The position numbers were made by a program, and so were the translations under genes. Positions 60,213 through 64,000 of a DNA stretch of 64,000 nt are shown in pieces. The notes beneath the pieces are model-generated. The model saw only the letters and a list, made by a program, of their open reading frames with translations, ran no database searches and was not told the DNA's origin. Position 1 is the first letter of the stretch. Each line of letters opens with the position of its first letter. Source of the stretch: Bdellovibrionales bacterium CG12_big_fil_rev_8_21_14_0_65_38_15 (GTDB lineage: Bacteria > Bdellovibrionota > Bacteriovoracia > Bacteriovoracales > Bacteriovoracaceae); the NCBI GenBank assembly GCA_002787775.1, contig PCUW01000008.1, forward strand, positions 25,302-89,301, read 5' to 3'.

Positions 60213-60817
60213 TGCTGAACTATATTGACATAGCAGCTGCCCCAGGTCCCTTTATCTCAGATAAAGTAATGATCATTATGCATGGCCGTGGTGATGTTAA
60301 AGAATCATTCATTCCCTTTTGCCGTGAACTTAATATGACAGGTATGTCTTATCGCCTGCTTGATGCCCCTGAAGCCTATAGCTTTGGTTATAGTTGGTAT
60401 CCGCTGCCTCCAGAACTTCCCTTTCAAGCGATTTCACACTCGATTGAACTTATTATGGAACAAGTTAAAAACGTGGGTGTTAAAAGCGAAAATATTTTTC
60501 TTTGCGGTTTTTCTCAAGGTGGGGCCTTAGCACTTGAAGTCGCTATGCAGACGAAACAAAAATTTGCCGGAATCATAGCACTAAGTCCAAGAATTTTTCT
60601 TAGAAAAGAAATCTTAGATTCAAGCTATGAATCTATTGATGCTTATATTGCTCACGGAATTCACGATGACATGATACCTTTTGAAGAGACCTTTAATGGC
60701 GTTAATGAGCTTAAAAAACGACAGATGAAGCTTAAGTTTTCTAAGTTTGAAATGGGCCATGAAATCGATATTTTAGAAGTCTTGGAACTAAGAGATTGGT
60801 TAAATGAGCGAATCTAG
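60212..60817 (+). CDS. Alpha/beta-hydrolase (phospholipase/carboxylesterase family)
   Basis: This 201-residue protein has the family nucleophile elbow GFSQGGALAL (about residues 98-107), the oxyanion strand VMIIMHGRGD (about 20-29), the acid Asp in HGIHDDMIPF (about 149-158) and a final His in FEMGHEIDI. The HGRGD/GFSQGG pairing is characteristic of Ypfh-type carboxylesterases and acyl-protein-thioesterase-like enzymes. It has no signal peptide. The start overlaps the lipoprotein gene's stop, so both are expressed together. Ester substrate unknown. Confidence 0.85.
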   Translation: MLNYIDIAAAPGPFISDKVMIIMHGRGDVKESFIPFCRELNMTGMSYRLLDAPEAYSFGYSWYPLPPELPFQAISHSIELIMEQVKNVGVKSENIFLCGFSQGGALALEVAMQTKQKFAGIIALSPRIFLRKEILDSSYESIDAYIAHGIHDDMIPFEETFNGVNELKKRQMKLKFSKFEMGHEIDILEVLELRDWLNERI

Positions 60818-60905
60818 CTTCTTTAAATCAATAACTTAGCCCCTAAAACATATAAATATTATCAATAGAAGTGATTTCCCCTGACAAGCGTGTACTATCG
60901 CGTTC

Positions 60906-61802
60906 ATGAAGAGAATCCTATCAATCCTTACCCTTGTTTGTTTGCCACAGGCGTATGCCATGAATACATTTACATTATATGCTTTCAAATCTTCAGTTGG
61001 AATCAATTGGGATTCACCAAAAGCCTTAGCTGCTTCAGTGGTTAAGAACGAAGCTTTAAGTTATATCAATGGCAACAAGCGATTACTCGGTCACGTCTCC
61101 ATTAATATTAAATGTGGTGAAAGAAATTTGATCACAGCAATGACTTCAAGAGGCGGAGAAACAAAACGAGTTGTGCTCAACGAGCACGCTGGCTTAGGTG
61201 TTCTTTTTCATATCTTTCCGGGTGAACTTGAAAGCGAAGAAAAGCTAAATAACGAAATAGCTAAAAAAAGAAAAAACGGTCAAGTCCATTCAGTAACTTA
61301 TATGATTTCTGATCAAGCCTGTGATCTGATGTTTAATCACTATGACAACTTTGTTGATAAACTAGGAATGCACAATTATGGATTTCCAGTTGATACGCTA
61401 GCTGGAGAAGGCGCTGGTTGTTCGGCTTTTGGAGTCTCTTTTTTACAAGCAGCTAAAATCGCAGATCAAAAACAACTTGAATCATGGTCTGGAAGCGTAT
61501 GGGTTCCAAAGAAATATATTGGCCCTTATAGCTCTAAAAAATATATCGAAGCCGATCAAGAACCATACGATCATCTTGAAGGTGGAGATGACGTCAAACT
61601 CATTCCACTAGTTCTAAAGCCTGGCAAAACTAAGTGGGCAACACCGAATGAAGAAGGCGCGAAGTTCTTATCTTTTTATGATCCAGATACGATGTATAAA
61701 TGGATTGAGCAAATGGATAAAAAATGGAGCACGAGCTCTGATTATCAAAAAAGATCTTTTAATAAATCAATAGATCTTGTGTTCGATTATAGAAACCGTT
61801 AA
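60906..61802 (+). CDS. Secreted protein, papain-like fold possible
   Basis: This 298-residue protein has a signal peptide (1-18, ending AYA). It shows a GHVSINIKC strand with His (about residue 60) and later GEGAGCSAFGVSFLQAAKIA with Cys (about 175), an order (His before Cys) expected for permuted NlpC/P60-like papain-fold enzymes such as YiiX; this is a pattern observation and not a confirmed match. The remainder is soluble with many Lys and Tyr. The 3' end is interlocked with the convergent CFA-like gene (shared TTAA). Confidence 0.62.
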   Translation: MKRILSILTLVCLPQAYAMNTFTLYAFKSSVGINWDSPKALAASVVKNEALSYINGNKRLLGHVSINIKCGERNLITAMTSRGGETKRVVLNEHAGLGVLFHIFPGELESEEKLNNEIAKKRKNGQVHSVTYMISDQACDLMFNHYDNFVDKLGMHNYGFPVDTLAGEGAGCSAFGVSFLQAAKIADQKQLESWSGSVWVPKKYIGPYSSKKYIEADQEPYDHLEGGDDVKLIPLVLKPGKTKWATPNEEGAKFLSFYDPDTMYKWIEQMDKKWSTSSDYQKRSFNKSIDLVFDYRNR

Positions 61803-63052
61803 AAACTCGTATTATTTGGTCGTGACCACGTCAGCTGAACGTCTGAAATATTTCGCATTTCAAAAGCAGCTTCACAGTAGCTCAAATAATAATTCCACTT
61901 TCTTTTAAAAGCTTCATCAAATCCCAAAGGATTAATCTGATCCCACTCTTTATTAAAAGCATCTCGCCATAAACTCAATGTGGTTGCATAGTGAGTTCCG
62001 ATATCTCTTAGATTCACAAGGTGCATATCACCGGACTTTCTTACGGCTTCAGTCATGGCCGCTACAGAAGGTAGTAATGACCCTGGAAAAATATGCTTTT
62101 GAATCCAATCTACGCCTTTTCTAAATTCATTATAACGTGAGTCAGGAGATGTAATGGCCTGAACAACAAGAAGACCTTGCTTGGTTAATAGTGATTGTAA
62201 TTTACCAAAATACACCGGCAAGTACTCATGCCCAACAGCTTCGATCATTTCAATCGAGACAATCTTATCAAATTGACCGTCGAGATCGCGGTAATCACAA
62301 AAGAGAAGTTCAACCTTATCTTCGATTCCAAGTTTCTTGGCACGCTCTTTGGCAAACTTTAACTGCTCTTTAGAAATGGTAACACCGGTATATTTGCAAC
62401 CGTACTTTGAAACTGCATGTTCCATGAACCCACCCCAGCCGCAACCAATTTCAAGGACGTGGTCGCTTGGTTGAAGAGATAAGTCGTCACAAAGTAATTG
62501 ATACTTTTTAGTTTGGGATTCTTCTAAAGTCGTTTCTTGATCTTCAAAATAACCACAAGAATAAGTCATGGTTGGATCAAGCCACTTACTGTAAAAATCA
62601 TTAGAAAGATCATAGTGAAAAGCGATATTTTGCTGTGAGCCCGCTTTTGAATTTCTTTTCACAAGGTGACCAACACGGTTGACCTGACCTAAAAGATTAA
62701 AAAAGGCTGCCTTAGATTTTGAACCAGACATCACGCCTGAGTCTTCAACGTTGATAATCATCCAGCGAATAACAGAGGTAATATCAGGAGTATCCCAATC
62801 ACCATCGACGTAAGCCTCACCAAAAGCGATATCTCCACCTAAAACAACACGTTTAAAGAAGCGTTCATTTTTAATATTAATGGTAGCTGTGGCGACTTCG
62901 CAGTTATCACCACCGACGACTTGATCGCCATTGGGTAAGTTAAGAGTTAGAGTTCCTCTTTTAAAGCTGGAGAGCAATCCAAAGACTGCTTTTTTGGCCC
63001 ATGAGTTTTTATTGGGATAATTGGCTAAGTCCCAAGATTTTATTTTTTCCAT
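61799..63052 (-). CDS. Cyclopropane-fatty-acyl-phospholipid synthase family protein
   Basis: This 417-residue protein has the CFA synthase structure: the N-terminal lipid-binding domain (about 1-115, including GGDIAFGEAYVDGDW), then the SAM motif DHVLEIGCGWGGFMEHA (about 199-215), TYSCGYFEDQETTLEE (about 169-184) and the late YLSYCEAAFEMRNISDVQL. It methylates unsaturated acyl chains of membrane phospholipids, forming a ring or a methyl branch. It is the last gene of a cluster with DUF1365 and an FAD oxidase, overlapping the DUF1365 gene by 13 bases. The cluster may make a different modified lipid than E. coli Cfa. Confidence 0.92.
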   Translation of the reverse strand: MEKIKSWDLANYPNKNSWAKKAVFGLLSSFKRGTLTLNLPNGDQVVGGDNCEVATATINIKNERFFKRVVLGGDIAFGEAYVDGDWDTPDITSVIRWMIINVEDSGVMSGSKSKAAFFNLLGQVNRVGHLVKRNSKAGSQQNIAFHYDLSNDFYSKWLDPTMTYSCGYFEDQETTLEESQTKKYQLLCDDLSLQPSDHVLEIGCGWGGFMEHAVSKYGCKYTGVTISKEQLKFAKERAKKLGIEDKVELLFCDYRDLDGQFDKIVSIEMIEAVGHEYLPVYFGKLQSLLTKQGLLVVQAITSPDSRYNEFRKGVDWIQKHIFPGSLLPSVAAMTEAVRKSGDMHLVNLRDIGTHYATTLSLWRDAFNKEWDQINPLGFDEAFKRKWNYYLSYCEAAFEMRNISDVQLTWSRPNNTSF

Positions 63053-63819
63053 CTCATGTTCCCCTGCTGAAGATGTGGATTATCGTCTTTACTGATATAC
63101 GGAATTTTCTTTAACCATAATAATAAAGCATGCCAATGGATCATCGTAATGATCTTAAGTGTGACAAATGGATGCTTAAATAGTGATAGCAATAAACTCT
63201 TAGACGAGAGTTCTTTATATTGGCCAGTTAAAGCAGCTGTTAAGACCTTAGTGCCATCTTCTTTATCACTATTGACTATAATCGAAAGGCTTTTATCGTC
63301 AAAGCGTAATTTGAATGTAAAAAAAGTGTCTAAGGCTATAAATGGTGAAACGTAGAAATGTTTTTGCACCCTTACTTCGGCGCGATTTCCTTTAAATGCA
63401 CTCGCTGGAACCAGAAAGGGTTTTAACTCATTAAAAGTATTACCGACTTCCATAATGACTCTATGAGTGTCATCCGACATGGTTAAAAAATAAAAGCTCA
63501 CTGGATTAAAGACATAACCAACACATCTAAGATTGGTCCAAAGAGTGATCTTTTTAGGTTTAAGCTCTTCGCCTTGTTGCTTTAAAAAATATTCAACATT
63601 GGATCGTATATCGCCTTGATCAAAATCGATATGATCGTCGTCTCGAAACTGAAAAAGATTCCACTTATTACGTGAAACAAGAGGTAATTTTTTAAAGTCT
63701 TCATCAATATGGTCAACGTCTAGTGAAAACCAAAAGAAGCTAGCTCCAAAGCTATGTTTCTTAGGAGTAAAACGCGTATGGGTGACTTGGCAGTCAATGA
63801 GCTGTGCGTTTATTGCCAC
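63040..63819 (-). CDS. DUF1365 protein
   Basis: This 259-residue protein starts at GTG 63819 (VAINAQLIDCQVTHTRF), overlapping the FAD oxidase stop by ten bases; a longer frame to 63906 lies inside the oxidase gene and is not supported. Characteristic features of DUF1365 are CQVTHTRFTPKKHSFG near the N-terminus, TNLRCVGYVFNPVSFYFL (about 111-128) and VEVGNTF-like VIMEVGNTFNE (about 136-146), which are all conserved in the family. Members always occur next to CFA synthase and FAD oxidases; function unproven. The gene is in the middle of this minus-strand cluster. Confidence 0.88.
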   Translation of the reverse strand: MAINAQLIDCQVTHTRFTPKKHSFGASFFWFSLDVDHIDEDFKKLPLVSRNKWNLFQFRDDDHIDFDQGDIRSNVEYFLKQQGEELKPKKITLWTNLRCVGYVFNPVSFYFLTMSDDTHRVIMEVGNTFNELKPFLVPASAFKGNRAEVRVQKHFYVSPFIALDTFFTFKLRFDDKSLSIIVNSDKEDGTKVLTAALTGQYKELSSKSLLLSLFKHPFVTLKIITMIHWHALLLWLKKIPYISKDDNPHLQQGNMRWKK

Positions 63820-64000
63820 GGAGAATGACCTAAAATAATTTCGGCTAAGTCTACAGAAGAAGCAAGTGCATCCTCGTGAAAACCGAACCTGAAGTAGGAA
63901 CCGCAAAAATAAAATGGATCGTCTGCACGGTTTAAATCATGCAGTCGGCGCTGTGCTAGTGCTGCTTCAGTATCAAATAATGGATGATAGTATTCTATCG
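63810..64000 (-). CDS. FAD-dependent amine-oxidase-like protein, C-terminus (runs off right edge)
   Basis: The minus strand from 64000 to the TAA at 63810-63812 encodes 63 residues, the end of a flavoprotein: RRLHDLNRADDPFYFCGSYF, then RFGFHEDALASSVDLAEIIL. CGSYFRFGFHEDAL is the C-terminal FAD-closing motif of the NAD/FAD amine-oxidase-like (protoporphyrinogen-oxidase-like) family seen beside DUF1365 and CFA synthase genes. The stop overlaps the DUF1365 GTG. The N-terminal two thirds are outside the window. Confidence 0.85.
   Translation of the reverse strand, partial: IEYYHPLFDTEAALAQRRLHDLNRADDPFYFCGSYFRFGFHEDALASSVDLAEIILGHSPWQ

Noticed and set aside
1..64000. tRNA, rRNA, CRISPR arrays, insertion sequences, prophage or known defence systems
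   Set aside because: I looked for cloverleaf-like sequences, regular spaced repeats, transposase and integrase motifs, and saw none. The NYN protein alone is not evidence of a defence system.

Overview
The window is low-GC (well under 40 % by eye), densely coded DNA from a Gram-negative, double-membrane bacterium. It has many signal peptides and lipoboxes, several outer-membrane beta-barrel candidates, c-type cytochromes, a LplT/PlsC phospholipid enzyme and a Wzx/Wzy-type polysaccharide locus. The many large lineage-specific lipoproteins, the low GC and the mix of enzymes suggest Bdellovibrionota, most likely the Bacteriovorax/Halobacteriovorax side. That placement is inferred from sequence character only; no marker gene was searched. 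I saw no rRNA, tRNA, CRISPR array, insertion sequence or prophage. After start correction no gap without a gene exceeds about 255 bases.

Region 1 (1-20941) is a surface polysaccharide locus. It holds at least nine glycosyltransferases, a WecA/TagO-like initiating phosphoglycosyl transferase, an FkbM methyltransferase, a second SAM methyltransferase, a Wzx-type flippase, a hexapeptide acyltransferase, a stand-alone SLBB export-like protein, a Wzy-like polymerase/ligase, an OafA-type acyltransferase, a Wzz-like chain-length protein and two tandem degenerate relatives of the bacterial tyrosine kinase (BY-kinase) domain. The middle (about 4.6-13 kb) is visibly more AT-rich. A bidirectional terminator closes the block.

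Region 2 (20991-32952) carries a secreted Pro/Thr/Arg-repeat protein, an outer-membrane barrel and a 927-residue EF-hand-type lipoprotein that seems to start at an ATA codon, followed by a NYN-domain nuclease-like protein. A compact minus-strand operon follows (GNAT, FAD oxidase, DUF1338, glycerophosphodiesterase, membrane-anchored helical protein, NUDIX, solute-binding-like protein).

Region 3 (32991-38563) is the most striking part. A sphingosine-1-phosphate-lyase-like enzyme, a secreted lipid-binding-like protein and an alkaline-ceramidase-like membrane protein are encoded by overlapping genes, which looks like a sphingolipid breakdown cassette. A paralogue of the EF-hand lipoprotein lies directly upstream.

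Region 4 (38741-49955) holds a TetR regulator with a DUF819 transporter, a START-like secreted protein, a RoxA-like di-haem protein, the aldehyde dehydrogenase-gltX operon, a divergent transketolase, and a 41-residue membrane protein behind a textbook sigma-54 promoter.

Region 5 (49952-64000) has lipoproteins, a secreted cyanophycinase-like peptidase, an HAD phosphatase, a PCC-domain protein, a LplT-PlsC fusion whose ribosome site lies inside a hairpin, glutaredoxin 2, a glycine-rich RRM protein with a strong terminator, an EamA transporter, a metallophosphatase, a lipoprotein protease/esterase pair, and the start of a FAD oxidase-DUF1365-CFA synthase cluster that runs off the right edge.
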